Source: Parahoeflea alexandrii (GTDB taxonomy: Bacteria; Pseudomonadota; Alphaproteobacteria; Rhizobiales; Rhizobiaceae). From it: a stretch of DNA of 64,000 nucleotides. The notes beneath the pieces were generated by a model. That model did no database searches. It saw only the letters and a program-made list of their open reading frames with translations, and was not told where the DNA came from. Where the stretch lies: NCBI RefSeq assembly GCF_024105735.1, contig NZ_JAAAML010000002.1, forward strand, positions 992,001-1,056,000, given 5' to 3'. Every line of letters starts with the position of its first letter. Positions within the stretch are counted from its first letter, which is position 1. This document shows positions 53,875 through 63,058 of the stretch, one piece after another. The position numbers and the translations under genes were made by a program.

Positions 53875-55864
53875 TTCCCGGATTTTTCGCAAGGTTGTTC
53901 GCAGCTTCCGCCATGGCCGCCCATTCCGGCGCTGCGGGATGAGGGGTCTTTTCCCAAAGATGCGTATTGGAAACGAGCTGTCCCAATGCCCGCCACCCGG
54001 CGACCGACATCAGCAGCCAGTAGAGCGGTGTCAGCAGCACCCATCGGCGCTTCAGCCGGGTTCGTTCGTGCCGCGTGAAACCTCTCCATCCCATGCTGGC
54101 AAACACCAGGTAGCTGCCGGCGATGTTGATAAGGTCGATCCACATCAGGATGCGGTGCAGGTCCGAGACTGGAGAAGCCATGCCGCTTGCCAGCCAGGCC
54201 AGCGTCAATCCGATGAAGGCGAACATCAGCGGGTGCGCCAGCGCGGAGACGAGCATGCCGGCGATCATAAGCTGGAAAACCACGAATCCGGCTGGTCCAA
54301 GCGCCCTGACAGTGTGCACCGGCCGGCGCATGGCCACCAGCCAGGTCTGGGCCCAGCCCTTGAGCCAGCGTGTTCGCTGGCGTGTCCAAACCTCGAGTGT
54401 GGAGGGGGCGATTTCGACGGTTGCGCTGTTCAGCGTCCCTGTACGGTAGCCATGGGCATAGAGGCGGAGGCCGAGATCCGCGTCCTCCGTCACATTGTGC
54501 GGATCCCATCCGCCGGCAGCCTCGAGGGCAACCCTCCTGAAATGATTTGATGTCCCGCCAAGCGGGATCGGCATCCGCACCCGTGCCAGAAAGGGAATGA
54601 GCACACGAAACAGGCCGCTGTATTCGAGTGCGAACAGTCCGGAAATCCAGTTTGTACCAAGGTTTGCAATTGCCAATGGTGCCTGTACGCACCCAAGCCG
54701 GTCGTCACCCTCGGCAAAGGCCGCACAGGCTTCAAGCAACTGTCCCGGTGCTGGTTTGTCTTCCGCGTCGTAGACCGCGACCAGCGACCCGCGTGCTCCC
54801 TGCAACGCATATTGCAGGGCCTTGGGCTTGGTGCGCGGGCCGAAATCGGGAGTGAGAACGATTTCGCATTCCGGCCCGAGCTGTTGCGCCTGCAGCGCCG
54901 ATATCGTTGCCGTGTCATCGATTTCGCAAACATATTTCACGTCCAGCAGGCTCTTGGGCCAGCGTAGCGCCGAGATCCGTGAGACGATGGCTGGGATCAT
55001 CTCGGCTTCGTCATGCAGGGCAATGAGCACTGTATAGACCGGAAGCCGGGTCCCGGACGGCGGCTCGCAGGCGTGTGTGCGGTTCCGCCTGAAAGCGGAC
55101 ATCACGAGAGCGCAAAGCCTAAGCAAGATACCACCGGAGAAGAACAGCGTCAGGACGATATGCAGCACGGTAAAGGCCGCGAAAGGCCACAGCACAAGAC
55201 AGGTGGCGGAAAGATAGACCGCCAGCCCCAGAAGAAACCCCTGTGAGCCGGTCATGACCCGACGGGCACTTGCGTCACGCCGGTCCTGGTCGAGTTCGAA
55301 GGTGATCCGCCTCACCCGTTCGGCTGCATCGGCCTGCCAGACAGCTTTGCGGATGGTGGCAGGTGAGGCGATGGCAAGGCTGTCGCGCAGCCCTGGCATG
55401 TCGCGCAGGCGGCTCCGGTAGTCGTCCATCTGCCGTGCTTCGGGCACGATTGCCGTGACTTGTCCGCCGGCGCGCAAAAGCCTCAGCGGTCCGTCCCGGT
55501 GCAAAAGCACGTCCATTGACGGCAGCCGGACAACTTCTTCCGGATCTATCTCATCGAGATGCGGGAGACCGAGTTCACACGCCAGCCAGCGATAGTAGAG
55601 ATCGGGGTCGATCAGGCCCTCCGCCATCAGTTCCTTTTCTATGGTGGTTGCGTTGGCGCGCGCGGCTTCTGTGGCGGCTCTGACGTGAGGTTTGCCAATG
55701 CCGCATTGCAGAAAGAAGCGGGCTTCGGGGCTCGTCTCGCTCAGGGTAGGATGCAACCGGACAGGCTGTACCGGATCGTATCCGTTGCCGATCACCCCAT
55801 CGGCGGTCATGTCCTCGCCGGCCTTGCCGGAAACCGGATGATCTGAGCTTTTGCTTGCTGCCAT
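53840..55864 (-). CDS. Family 2 glycosyltransferase with GspE-N-like N-terminal domain
   Basis: 674-residue membrane glycosyltransferase resembling cellulose synthase-type GT2 enzymes. An N-terminal soluble domain (about residues 35-165; LQCGIGKPHVRAATEAARANATTIEKELM...) looks like the GspE/MshEN N-domain. Two helices follow, then the GT-A catalytic domain with DDT, YDAEDKP (the DxD region), TEDADLGLRL (TED) and QRTRWLKGW (QxxRW), then four more helices. Its C-terminus, MERVKGIEPSS, is encoded antisense to tRNA-Gly. ATG 55864 is chosen as start; ATG 55810 after GAGGAC is an alternative. Confidence 0.85.
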   Translation of the reverse strand: MAASKSSDHPVSGKAGEDMTADGVIGNGYDPVQPVRLHPTLSETSPEARFFLQCGIGKPHVRAATEAARANATTIEKELMAEGLIDPDLYYRWLACELGLPHLDEIDPEEVVRLPSMDVLLHRDGPLRLLRAGGQVTAIVPEARQMDDYRSRLRDMPGLRDSLAIASPATIRKAVWQADAAERVRRITFELDQDRRDASARRVMTGSQGFLLGLAVYLSATCLVLWPFAAFTVLHIVLTLFFSGGILLRLCALVMSAFRRNRTHACEPPSGTRLPVYTVLIALHDEAEMIPAIVSRISALRWPKSLLDVKYVCEIDDTATISALQAQQLGPECEIVLTPDFGPRTKPKALQYALQGARGSLVAVYDAEDKPAPGQLLEACAAFAEGDDRLGCVQAPLAIANLGTNWISGLFALEYSGLFRVLIPFLARVRMPIPLGGTSNHFRRVALEAAGGWDPHNVTEDADLGLRLYAHGYRTGTLNSATVEIAPSTLEVWTRQRTRWLKGWAQTWLVAMRRPVHTVRALGPAGFVVFQLMIAGMLVSALAHPLMFAFIGLTLAWLASGMASPVSDLHRILMWIDLINIAGSYLVFASMGWRGFTRHERTRLKRRWVLLTPLYWLLMSVAGWRALGQLVSNTHLWEKTPHPAAPEWAAMAEAANNLAKNPGMERVKGIEPSS

Positions 55865-55907
55865 GACTCTGATACATACAAGGCTGTTGGAGTGGGATAC
55901 TAAATCT

Positions 55908-56789
55908 ATGGTAGTGAAAACGCGCATTAATGCACCCCTAATATTGCGGGGTATTTCCCGCATAATGTGCGCTTTGGTTGTTTTTCTTGCCGCGGTTTTC
56001 CCGGCCGCGAGCGCTGACGGCCTGATCGTTCCCAATTACATGGACCCGCGGGAGCGCGTTCCGCTTCCGGATCTGGCGCCTTACAGCCGTATCCGTTTCG
56101 TCACCACGGTTGATTTTCCGCCCTTCAGCTTTCTCGATCAGACCGGCCATCTTGCCGGGTTTCACATCGATCTGGCGCGCGCAATATGTGAGGAGCTGGA
56201 TGTGCTGCCGCGCTGCCAGATCCAGGCCTTGCCTTGGGGTGAGCTTGAGGGTGCATTGGAAAAGGGGCAGGCCGAAGCGCTGATTTCGGGCCTGGCGATC
56301 ACCGCGGAAAGCCGGTCGAAATACCGCTTCACGCGCGCTTACCTGGCCTTGCCGGCCCGGTTCGTGCTCGCAGGCGAGGCGAGTTCTGGCGAGGACAGCG
56401 CAGTGGCGCTTGGCGGCCAGCGCGTCGGGGTGCTGGAATCCACCGCACACGAGGTGATGCTGCGCGACTGGTTCTCAGAAACGAGGCCGGTCACCTTCAC
56501 CCGGACGGAATGGATGTTCGATGCGCTCAAGGCCGGCAACATAGATGCCGTCTTCGGTGACGGCCTGCAATTGTCATTCTGGCTGTCCAGCCGCTCGGCG
56601 GAGAATTGTTGCCGGTTCTTAGGCGGCCCCTTTTTTTCCCAGGCGCATCTGGGGGAGGGGCTGGCGATCGCGGTACGGCCGCGCAACACGTCTCTCGCCA
56701 AGGCTTTCGACCACGCACTTGCAGCCCTGAACAGAAACGGGCGTTTCACCGAACTCTACCTGCGCTGGTTTCCCAACGGGCTTTACTGA
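55908..56789 (+). CDS. Amino-acid-type ABC solute-binding protein (SBP_bac_3), orphan
   Basis: 293-residue periplasmic binding protein. Signal peptide about residues 17-36 (IMCALVVFLAAVFPAASADG). The SBP_bac_3 domain starts near residue 62 with IRFVTTVDFPPFSFLDQTGHLAGFHIDLARAI, and contains DALKAGNIDAVFGDG in the second lobe; the ligand is not predictable. No permease or ATPase gene is adjacent, so it may pair with a distant transporter or have a signalling role. Divergent from the GT2 gene; its last seven bases overlap the convergent sterol-desaturase-like gene. Confidence 0.87.
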   Translation: MVVKTRINAPLILRGISRIMCALVVFLAAVFPAASADGLIVPNYMDPRERVPLPDLAPYSRIRFVTTVDFPPFSFLDQTGHLAGFHIDLARAICEELDVLPRCQIQALPWGELEGALEKGQAEALISGLAITAESRSKYRFTRAYLALPARFVLAGEASSGEDSAVALGGQRVGVLESTAHEVMLRDWFSETRPVTFTRTEWMFDALKAGNIDAVFGDGLQLSFWLSSRSAENCCRFLGGPFFSQAHLGEGLAIAVRPRNTSLAKAFDHALAALNRNGRFTELYLRWFPNGLY

Positions 56790-57628
56790 CCGGTGCGGCG
56801 ATCCGGCCTTGGCCTGGGTGGAAACCGGAACGGCAGGGCCAGCGCCCAGCCAAGACCGGCGGTGCGGCTGTCGCGCCACTCCGACAGCCCGATCTCGATA
56901 CCGGTGTCGCCGCGCCGTGGCGTTTGCGTGTAGGTTGAAAACAGCCGGTCCCAGATAGCCAGGTTGAATCCATAGTTCGAATCCGTTTCGCGCGGATCGG
57001 TCGAATGGTGAATCCGGTGCATGTCCGGCGTCACGATCAGGAGCCGCAGCACGGCGTCGACAGGTTTGGGCAGCCGGATATTGGCGTGATTGAACATCGC
57101 CGCGCCATTGAGAATGATCTCGAAGACCAGAACCGCAACGGGCGGCGCACCGAGCGCTATGATGACGGCCGCCTTCCAGAACATCGACAACACGATTTCA
57201 AGGGGATGAAATCGCAACGCGGTGGTCAGGTCGAACCCGGTATCGGCATGGTGCATGCGGTGGATGCGCCACAGCAATGGCCATTTGTGGCTGACCACAT
57301 GCTCGAGCCAGACCGCGAAATCGAGCAGGACGAAGGCGATGATTCCCGCCGCCCAGAGCGGCACACCGAGAAGCGGAAACAGGCCGAAACCATTGGATTG
57401 CGCCCAAAGCGCGGTGCCGACTGCGGCGAGCGGAAACACGACCCTGAGCGCCACCGAGGACAGCACCACCATGGCAAGGTTGGTCATCCAGCGGCGGGAT
57501 TTAAGCGCCCCGCGCATCTCGTTGCGTTCAAGCCGCGGTGCCAGCAGTTCAATGGCAGCGAGCGCGATGAAAATCGTGGAAAATGCCAGAATCCGGATCA
57601 CCGGCTCGGACAGGCCGAACAGCGTCAT
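56783..57628 (-). CDS. Sterol desaturase / fatty acid hydroxylase superfamily protein
   Basis: 281-residue membrane di-iron oxygenase. The histidine boxes are EHVVSH (H110/H114), RIHRMHH (H123, H126, H127) and HRIHH near residue 205, with further histidines in ALRFHPLE and FNHANIRLPK. Four hydrophobic segments surround them. Substrate (lipid, carotenoid or hopanoid) unknown. GGAGGCGCACA lies before the ATG at 57628. Convergent by seven bases with the solute-binding gene. Confidence 0.9.
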   Translation of the reverse strand: MTLFGLSEPVIRILAFSTIFIALAAIELLAPRLERNEMRGALKSRRWMTNLAMVVLSSVALRVVFPLAAVGTALWAQSNGFGLFPLLGVPLWAAGIIAFVLLDFAVWLEHVVSHKWPLLWRIHRMHHADTGFDLTTALRFHPLEIVLSMFWKAAVIIALGAPPVAVLVFEIILNGAAMFNHANIRLPKPVDAVLRLLIVTPDMHRIHHSTDPRETDSNYGFNLAIWDRLFSTYTQTPRRGDTGIEIGLSEWRDSRTAGLGWALALPFRFPPRPRPDRRTGQ

Positions 57629-57745
57629 TGTGCGCCTCCGTATCGTGTAACGGTCTCCTCATGCCACAGCCTCCGGCTTCTGGCGAAACACGATCCGGTG
57701 AAAGCCTGCGACACGTCGGCGCGGGGGCCACGGCAGGGGCCGCAC

Positions 57746-58159
57746 TCAGGCGCTGCGAAAGCGGGCGATCGCGCCTCGTTCGATGGCGGCACAGGTCAGC
57801 TTGTCGAGACCAAGCCGGTCGCGGACCATCTGCAACAGCCGGATTTCCTCCTGCTGGATATTGTAGTCGGCGGAGGCAACCTCGACGGCCAGCGCATAGG
57901 CGGTGTCGTAAAGTTTCGGAGGCACCGCATCGCGGACGACCTCGAGCACGATGTCGAGGCCTTCAGGACCCTTGAGCAGTTCGGCTGCGGCCCGCGTGAC
58001 GCCGACGAGGCGCTCCGCATCAAAGCCGTCAAACACCGGAAGGAACGTCACCAGTCGGCCGATCCGGGCCAGTTCCGCATCGTTCATGGCCTTGTCGACG
58101 GCGGACATGGTAACCATCAGATAGATCAGCGCATCATGGGTGGTAACACGTTCGGACAT
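57746..58159 (-). CDS. TerB-like (TerB_N/tellurite-resistance family) helical protein
   Basis: 137-residue all-helical protein of the TerB-like domain family. Helices contain the acidic metal-binding-like motifs MSAVDKAMNDAELARIGRLV (about 17-36) and EVASADYNIQQEEIRLLQMV (about 99-118), which is the usual TerB pattern. It has no membrane segment. Function in this clade is unknown; resistance to tellurite should not be assumed. ATG 58159 has AGGAG eleven bases upstream. Confidence 0.85.
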   Translation of the reverse strand: MSERVTTHDALIYLMVTMSAVDKAMNDAELARIGRLVTFLPVFDGFDAERLVGVTRAAAELLKGPEGLDIVLEVVRDAVPPKLYDTAYALAVEVASADYNIQQEEIRLLQMVRDRLGLDKLTCAAIERGAIARFRSA

Positions 58160-58318
58160 TGGCAGTTCGTCTCCTGAATTTTCACGATAGATAAGAGCCG
58201 CAGCCGTTTCACACAAGCCGAAAGGCGACAAAACCGTAAAAGGCCGCACCTGCCGCTCATCTGTGTCCCGGCAGCCTTGTTCCGGAACGCTGCATGGTTC
58301 CGACGGGTGATGAAGCGC

Positions 58319-58990
58319 TTACTGGCTTGCCCAGATGATGCGGGCGATCCAGTCGATCTCGCTGACATCGAAGCTGCGATTGGGATGGTCGGGGTTGAGT
58401 GAGATCAGTTCAACAGATTTTGGTGTCTGCCGGTTGAGCACCTTGGCCATCACCTCGCCCTCGCGCGAGCGAACCACCACCCGGTCGCCGCGGCGGATCT
58501 GTGCACCCGGCTCGACGATCAGGATGTCGCCGTCCCGGTAAAGCGGCAACATGCTGTCACCCTGCACCTCCAGCGCATAGACGCCGGGCCTTTCGGCCGG
58601 CTGCGCCGGGAAGTCCACCACATCCCATCCCTGCCCGGCCGGGAAGCCGCCATCATCGAAAAAGCCGCCGGAGCCGGCCTGCGCGAAACCCAGAAGCGGG
58701 ATCGAACCGGCCTGCGGCGGAAATGCACCATCGGGAAAACTGCTTTCGGGCGTGGTCTGCCCGCCCCGCACCAGGCTCATGAAATCGTCCAGCGAGGATC
58801 CGGTGGCATCAAGAACCTTGGCGAGCGATTCAGTCGAGGGCCAGCGGTCGCGGCCGTCAGCTCCGCATCGCTTGGATTTGTTGAATGCGGTCGGGTCCAG
58901 TCCGGCGCGCCGGGCCAGTCCCGAGGCCGTCAGACCGTGGCGTTCGGCCAGCGCATCGAGCGCCGACCAGATGCGTTCATGCGAGAGCAT
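58319..58990 (-). CDS. LexA-like S24 peptidase transcriptional repressor
   Basis: 223-residue self-cleaving repressor. An N-terminal HTH-like domain (WSALDALAERHGLTASGLARRAGLD...WPSTESLAKVLDATG, about 8-64) is followed by a linker and an S24/LexA-like peptidase domain. Catalytic S146 in QGDSML and K183 in EVMAKVL are 37 apart, exactly as in LexA, and the predicted autocleavage pair A105-G106 in GFAQAGSGG lies 40 residues before the serine. It resembles phage CI-type repressors, but no phage genes are near. A palindrome TGTTC-A-GAACA lies at 59007-59017, just upstream. Confidence 0.9.
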   Translation of the reverse strand: MLSHERIWSALDALAERHGLTASGLARRAGLDPTAFNKSKRCGADGRDRWPSTESLAKVLDATGSSLDDFMSLVRGGQTTPESSFPDGAFPPQAGSIPLLGFAQAGSGGFFDDGGFPAGQGWDVVDFPAQPAERPGVYALEVQGDSMLPLYRDGDILIVEPGAQIRRGDRVVVRSREGEVMAKVLNRQTPKSVELISLNPDHPNRSFDVSEIDWIARIIWASQ

Positions 58991-59006
58991 TGTCCAAGGT
59001 TCCCGC

Positions 59007-59017
59007 TGTTCAGAACA
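59007..59017. promoter_or_regulatory. Palindrome TGTTC-A-GAACA upstream of the S24 repressor
   Basis: Perfect 5-bp arms around one base, 17 bases upstream of the repressor start, with another GTTC half-site at 58999-59002. Possible autoregulatory operator; inference. Confidence 0.4.
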
Positions 59018-59141
59018 AGAGCCGGACCCGCTGAAACAGACCCGTACATTACCTTTCTACATGATCGGAAGCCGAGGAGTAAACCCGGTTAGGAAAAATA
59101 TCCTCCCTCCTGATCGCGGTCCGGACAGCTTGTCTGAACCT

Positions 59142-59759
59142 TCAGTGAGGCCGGATCGGGCTGCGCCCGGTGGTCAGCGCCTGATCGAGAAGTTCAATCC
59201 GGTCCTGACCCCAGAACGGTTCGCCATTGAGGACGTAGGTGGGCACGCCGACGGCGTCGGCGGCGATTGCGTCGCGCGAATTGCGCTCGCGAATAATGGC
59301 AATTTCGTCGGTCTTGGCATCCATGATCGCCGGCTTGGCATCCAGACCGACCTGCGACAGGTAGGAAGTCAGCACGGCTTCATCGGCGATATTGTCGTCA
59401 TTGGCCCAGCAGCCGGAGAGAACCTTGCCCATGAAATAGCGCGGGTCATGGCCGGCTTCCACCAGCGCAATGATGATCTTGTCGGCAAGTGCCGCGTCCA
59501 CCGGCCAGTGCAACGGCGTGGTCTTGATCGGAAGGCCGCGCCATTCGGCAAGCCGCTGCAGCTCGATCAGCCGCAGCCGTTGCCGGACCGGCGGCCGTTG
59601 GCCGGGAGGCACTGCGCCTGATACATCCCACAGGGCGGCGAGGTTCACCGGCTTGTAGTTCAGCGTGGCCTTGTGCCGCTCCGCCACCTCGCAGATCAGG
59701 TTGTGGCCGAGATAGGTAAACGGCGAGGCGCAGTAGAAATAGTAATCGATCACCGGCAT
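59142..59759 (-). CDS. 2-hydroxychromene-2-carboxylate isomerase (DsbA family, GST kappa-like)
   Basis: 205-residue thioredoxin-fold protein of the HCCA isomerase/kappa GST family. The N-terminal CASPFTYLG (about residues 10-18) contains the glutathione-activating serine, and AVGVPTYVLNGEPFWGQDRIELL the cis-proline loop of the family. In naphthalene degraders HCCA isomerase acts on aromatic ring-cleavage products; most chromosomal homologues have unknown substrates, and no aromatic pathway genes are adjacent. ATG 59759 follows GGGAGG. Confidence 0.88.
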   Translation of the reverse strand: MPVIDYYFYCASPFTYLGHNLICEVAERHKATLNYKPVNLAALWDVSGAVPPGQRPPVRQRLRLIELQRLAEWRGLPIKTTPLHWPVDAALADKIIIALVEAGHDPRYFMGKVLSGCWANDDNIADEAVLTSYLSQVGLDAKPAIMDAKTDEIAIIRERNSRDAIAADAVGVPTYVLNGEPFWGQDRIELLDQALTTGRSPIRPH

Positions 59760-59963
59760 TGGACAGACCTCCCTTTTTGCCGACAGTGCCGAAAGCGCGG
59801 TGTTCCGGCAAGGCTCCCTTGGCAAACTTCATTCCGCATCATGCTTTTGCCCCGGTTAATATTCTGGCTATCTTGAAGGCGCGCGTTGCATCGGGGATGC
59901 GGTTGACGGGACTGATGCTGCGCTGCGGGTATCGGCACGAGTTTAGAGCAGGAGGTTTCGCGG

Positions 59964-60773
59964 ATGACGAGAGACACGGAGGAGTTTACCCAAGCCAACA
60001 GGTTGGCCTGGAATGCATCGGCGCCTCGCCACAGGCAGAGCGAGGAATGGCAGCGGCAGCTCTCGGGCTTCGCCGACCCATCCTTCTCCACGCTTGATTC
60101 CACTGTTTCGGCCGTGCTCGCCTCCAACAGAGTTGATGGTGCCAGCGTCGTGCAGATCGGCTGCAACAATGGCCGCGAAACCCTGTCGATGCTGGCTCTC
60201 GGCGCAACCCATGCCACCGGCATTGACCAGTCCGATGCCTTCATTTCCCAGGCCCAAGAGCTGCGGGCGGTGTCACCGTATGGTGCCCGGGCCGGCTTTG
60301 TCTGTGCCGATGTCTATGCCTTGCCCGAGGGCTTGGAAGGACGGTTCGACCTGGCCCTGATCACCATAGGCCTGCTTAACTGGATGCCGGATCTTCCGCG
60401 CTTCCTGAAAGTAGCAGCCTCGCTTCTGGTTCCCGGCGGGCGTTTGGTCATTTACGAAACCCATCCCGTGCTGGACATGTTCGAGCCCTATGCAGCCGAT
60501 CCCCACACGCTGCGCTATTCCTACTTCCGCACCGAACCGTTCATCACCGAGGAAGAAATCGTCTACGACGGATCGGCAACAGGTAAGGCACCGCCCTCCT
60601 ATTGGCATTTCCACACCATGGGCGACATCGTCACCGGGTGCGTCAAGGCGGGACTGCAGATCGTGGAGCTCAAGGAGTATCCGCATTCCAATCGGGAGGT
60701 TGCCTATGACATCTATCTCGGCAACGAGGCGCAACTGCCGCTGTGCTACACGCTGGTGGCAGCAAAATCCTGA
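59964..60773 (+). CDS. Class I SAM-dependent methyltransferase
   Basis: 269-residue methyltransferase. The SAM motif I is VVQIGCNNGRETLSMLALGA (about residues 62-81), with the acidic D/E in TGIDQSD and motif post-I FVCADVYALPEGLEGRFD; LKVAASLLVPGGRLVIYE is motif III-like. It belongs to the general Methyltransf_11/25 group; substrate is not recognised. ATG 59964 has GCAGGAGG upstream. A terminator follows directly. It is convergent with the beta-oxidation genes. Confidence 0.87.
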   Translation: MTRDTEEFTQANRLAWNASAPRHRQSEEWQRQLSGFADPSFSTLDSTVSAVLASNRVDGASVVQIGCNNGRETLSMLALGATHATGIDQSDAFISQAQELRAVSPYGARAGFVCADVYALPEGLEGRFDLALITIGLLNWMPDLPRFLKVAASLLVPGGRLVIYETHPVLDMFEPYAADPHTLRYSYFRTEPFITEEEIVYDGSATGKAPPSYWHFHTMGDIVTGCVKAGLQIVELKEYPHSNREVAYDIYLGNEAQLPLCYTLVAAKS

Positions 60774-60779
60774 AAATGA

Positions 60780-60801
60780 AAAACGGGCCCGAAGGCCCGT
60801 T
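60780..60801. terminator. Terminator between the methyltransferase and fadJ genes
   Basis: Stem AAACGGGCC (60780-60788) and GGCCCGTTT (60793-60801) with CGAA tetraloop. The A/T ends make it usable from either side. Confidence 0.85.
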
Positions 60802-60828
60802 TGAGTAATCCTTGCAGAATTGTAGCGA

Positions 60829-63042
60829 TTACGCTGCTGCCTTGTCCTCGCGGTAGGGGTTGAACCGGCCGTAGAAGGTTTCGCCCTTCTCGGCCATCTC
60901 GACCAGAAGCTTGGGTGCCTTGAACTGCTTGCCGTATTTCCGCGCCAGCACCTTGCACATGTCGACAAAGGCTTTCGCGCCCATGGTGTCGATATAGCTC
61001 AGCGCACCGCCCGTGTAGGGCGCGAAGCCGAAGCCGAGGATGGTGCCGAGATCGGCTTCCCGCGGATCGGTGACGATACCTTCTTCCACGGTCCGTGCTG
61101 CTTCGAGCGCGATTGCCGCCAGGTAGCGGTTCTGCAGTTCCTTGACGTCAACCTTGGCAGGGTCCTGCTGCGGGTAGAGCGTCTTCAGCCCCGGCCACAG
61201 ATGCTTCTTGGCGGGCTTTGCCGGGTAATCGTAAAAGCCCTTGCCGTTCTTGCGTCCCAGCCGGCCTTCCTTCTCGACCATGGTTTCGACCAGCTCCAGA
61301 TGGCGCGGGTCGACGGCCTTTTCGCCCAGATCGGCGATGGTGGCGCGGACGATCTTCAGTGAAAGATCGATGGCGACCTCGTCATTGAGAGCCAGCGGCC
61401 CGACCGGCATGCCGGCCATCTTCGCGGCGTTCTCGATCATCGCCGGCGGCACGCCTTCGGCAAGCATGTTGTAGCTCTCGTTCATATAGCGCAGCACGCA
61501 GCGGTTGACGAAGAAGCCGCGTGTGTCGTTGACCACGATCGGGGTCTTCTTGATCGCGGCGACATAGTCGAGGGCCACGGCAAGCGCCTTGTCCGAAGTC
61601 TTGCGTCCGAGAATGATCTCGACCAGCATCATCTTGTCCACCGGCGAGAAGAAGTGGATGCCGATGAAGTTCTTCGGACGCTTCGAGTTCTTTGCCAGCC
61701 CAGTGATCGGCAGTGTCGAGGTGTTCGATGCATAGACCGTGGTCGGACGGATCTGCGCCTCGATCGATTCCGTCACCGCCTTCTTGACGTCGCGGTCCTC
61801 GAAAACGGCCTCGATTACCAGATCGGCGTCAGCGAGGTCTGCGTGATCGGTCGAGGTCGAGATCAGCGACAGCAGCTTCTCGCCCTCTTCCTTTGTGGTC
61901 TTGCCCTTCTGGACGCCCTTCTTGACCAGGTCCTCGGAGTAGGCCTTGCCCTTCTGCGCAGCGGCGTCGTCGCGGTCGATCAGCACCACAGGGATGCCGG
62001 CCTTGGCTGTCACGTAGGCAATGCCCGCGCCCATGAAACCGGCTCCGACGACGCCGATCTTGCGGAACTTGGTCGGCTTTATGCCCTCGGGGCGGCGCGC
62101 GCCCTTGTTGATCTCCTGCAGCGAGACGAACAGAGACCGGATCATCGACTGAGCTTCCGGCGTCTGCAGGATATAGCTGAAATAGCGCTGCTCGATCTTC
62201 AGGCCGGTGTCGATGGGGACCTGCAGGCCTTCAAAGACGCTCTGCAGGATGGCCTTCGCGGCAGGATAGTTGTCTTGGGTCTCGCGGCGAAGGATGGCAG
62301 ATGCCGCCGGCCACAGCTGTGCCCCTTGCGCCGACCAGATCTGGCCGCCCGGCAGCTTGAAGCCCTTGACGTCCCACGGGGCGACCGGCGACAGGCCGTT
62401 CTTGATCATCGCCTTGGCGGCGGAAATCAGCTTCTTCGGTTCAACCACCTCGTGAACCAGGCCCATCGCCTTGGCCCGCGCCGGCGTCAGCGACTGTCCG
62501 GTGGTCATCATCTGCAGCGCGTCCTGGGCATTGGTCAGGCGTGGAACACGCTGGGTGCCGCCGGCGCCCGGAAAGATGCCGACCTTGACTTCAGGCAGGG
62601 CCATTTTCACCGAAGGCGAATCCGCCACCACACGACCATGGCAGGCCAGCGACAATTCGAATGCGCCGCCCATGCACACACCGTTGATCGCCGAGACCCA
62701 CGGCTTGCCGCAGGTTTCGATCTTGCGGTAGAGCCAGCTCATCTTGCCGACCTGATCAAACAGCATCTGCTGGGCTTTTTCCGGGTTGTTGCGCTTTTCT
62801 TCCGCCATGCCGGCCAGCATGGTCTTCATCATGGTCAGGTCGGCGCCGCCCGAAAAGGTCGACTTGCCGGAGGTAAACACGACGCCCTTGACCGCGTCAT
62901 CGGCGACGAAGCGGTCGACCAGCGCGTCGAGTTGCTCGAGGGCTGCCTGCGTGAACACGTTCATCGAACGGTCGGCCATGTCCCAGGTGACGAGCGCGAT
63001 GCCGTCGCCGTCGACGTCTACGGTGTAAATTTCATTGCTCAT
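60829..63042 (-). CDS. fadJ: Multifunctional fatty acid oxidation protein: enoyl-CoA hydratase / 3-hydroxyacyl-CoA dehydrogenase
   Basis: 737-residue bifunctional beta-oxidation enzyme. N-terminal crotonase domain (about 1-200; GGADLTMMK and GGAFELSLACHGRVVADSP oxyanion-hole region, and ALPEVKVGIFPGAGGTQRVPRL containing the catalytic glutamate). C-terminal NAD-binding domain starts KIGVVGAGFMGAGIAYVTAKAG (about 335-356), then FFSPVDKMMLVEII with the catalytic His region and a C-terminal 3HCDH repeat. It follows the thiolase gene by 16 bases on the same strand. ATG 63042 follows GGAG. Confidence 0.94.
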   Translation of the reverse strand: MSNEIYTVDVDGDGIALVTWDMADRSMNVFTQAALEQLDALVDRFVADDAVKGVVFTSGKSTFSGGADLTMMKTMLAGMAEEKRNNPEKAQQMLFDQVGKMSWLYRKIETCGKPWVSAINGVCMGGAFELSLACHGRVVADSPSVKMALPEVKVGIFPGAGGTQRVPRLTNAQDALQMMTTGQSLTPARAKAMGLVHEVVEPKKLISAAKAMIKNGLSPVAPWDVKGFKLPGGQIWSAQGAQLWPAASAILRRETQDNYPAAKAILQSVFEGLQVPIDTGLKIEQRYFSYILQTPEAQSMIRSLFVSLQEINKGARRPEGIKPTKFRKIGVVGAGFMGAGIAYVTAKAGIPVVLIDRDDAAAQKGKAYSEDLVKKGVQKGKTTKEEGEKLLSLISTSTDHADLADADLVIEAVFEDRDVKKAVTESIEAQIRPTTVYASNTSTLPITGLAKNSKRPKNFIGIHFFSPVDKMMLVEIILGRKTSDKALAVALDYVAAIKKTPIVVNDTRGFFVNRCVLRYMNESYNMLAEGVPPAMIENAAKMAGMPVGPLALNDEVAIDLSLKIVRATIADLGEKAVDPRHLELVETMVEKEGRLGRKNGKGFYDYPAKPAKKHLWPGLKTLYPQQDPAKVDVKELQNRYLAAIALEAARTVEEGIVTDPREADLGTILGFGFAPYTGGALSYIDTMGAKAFVDMCKVLARKYGKQFKAPKLLVEMAEKGETFYGRFNPYREDKAAA

Positions 63043-63058
63043 GATTGTTCTCCGGGTA

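Noticed and set aside
57005-58177. 390-codon plus-strand frame opposite the sterol-desaturase-like and TerB-like genes
   Set aside because: Both opposing genes have conserved motifs and ribosome-binding sites; this frame has neither.
58319-58990. Prophage remnant around the S24 repressor
   Set aside because: No integrase, structural, replication or attachment sequences are visible nearby, and flanking genes are ordinary chromosomal ones.
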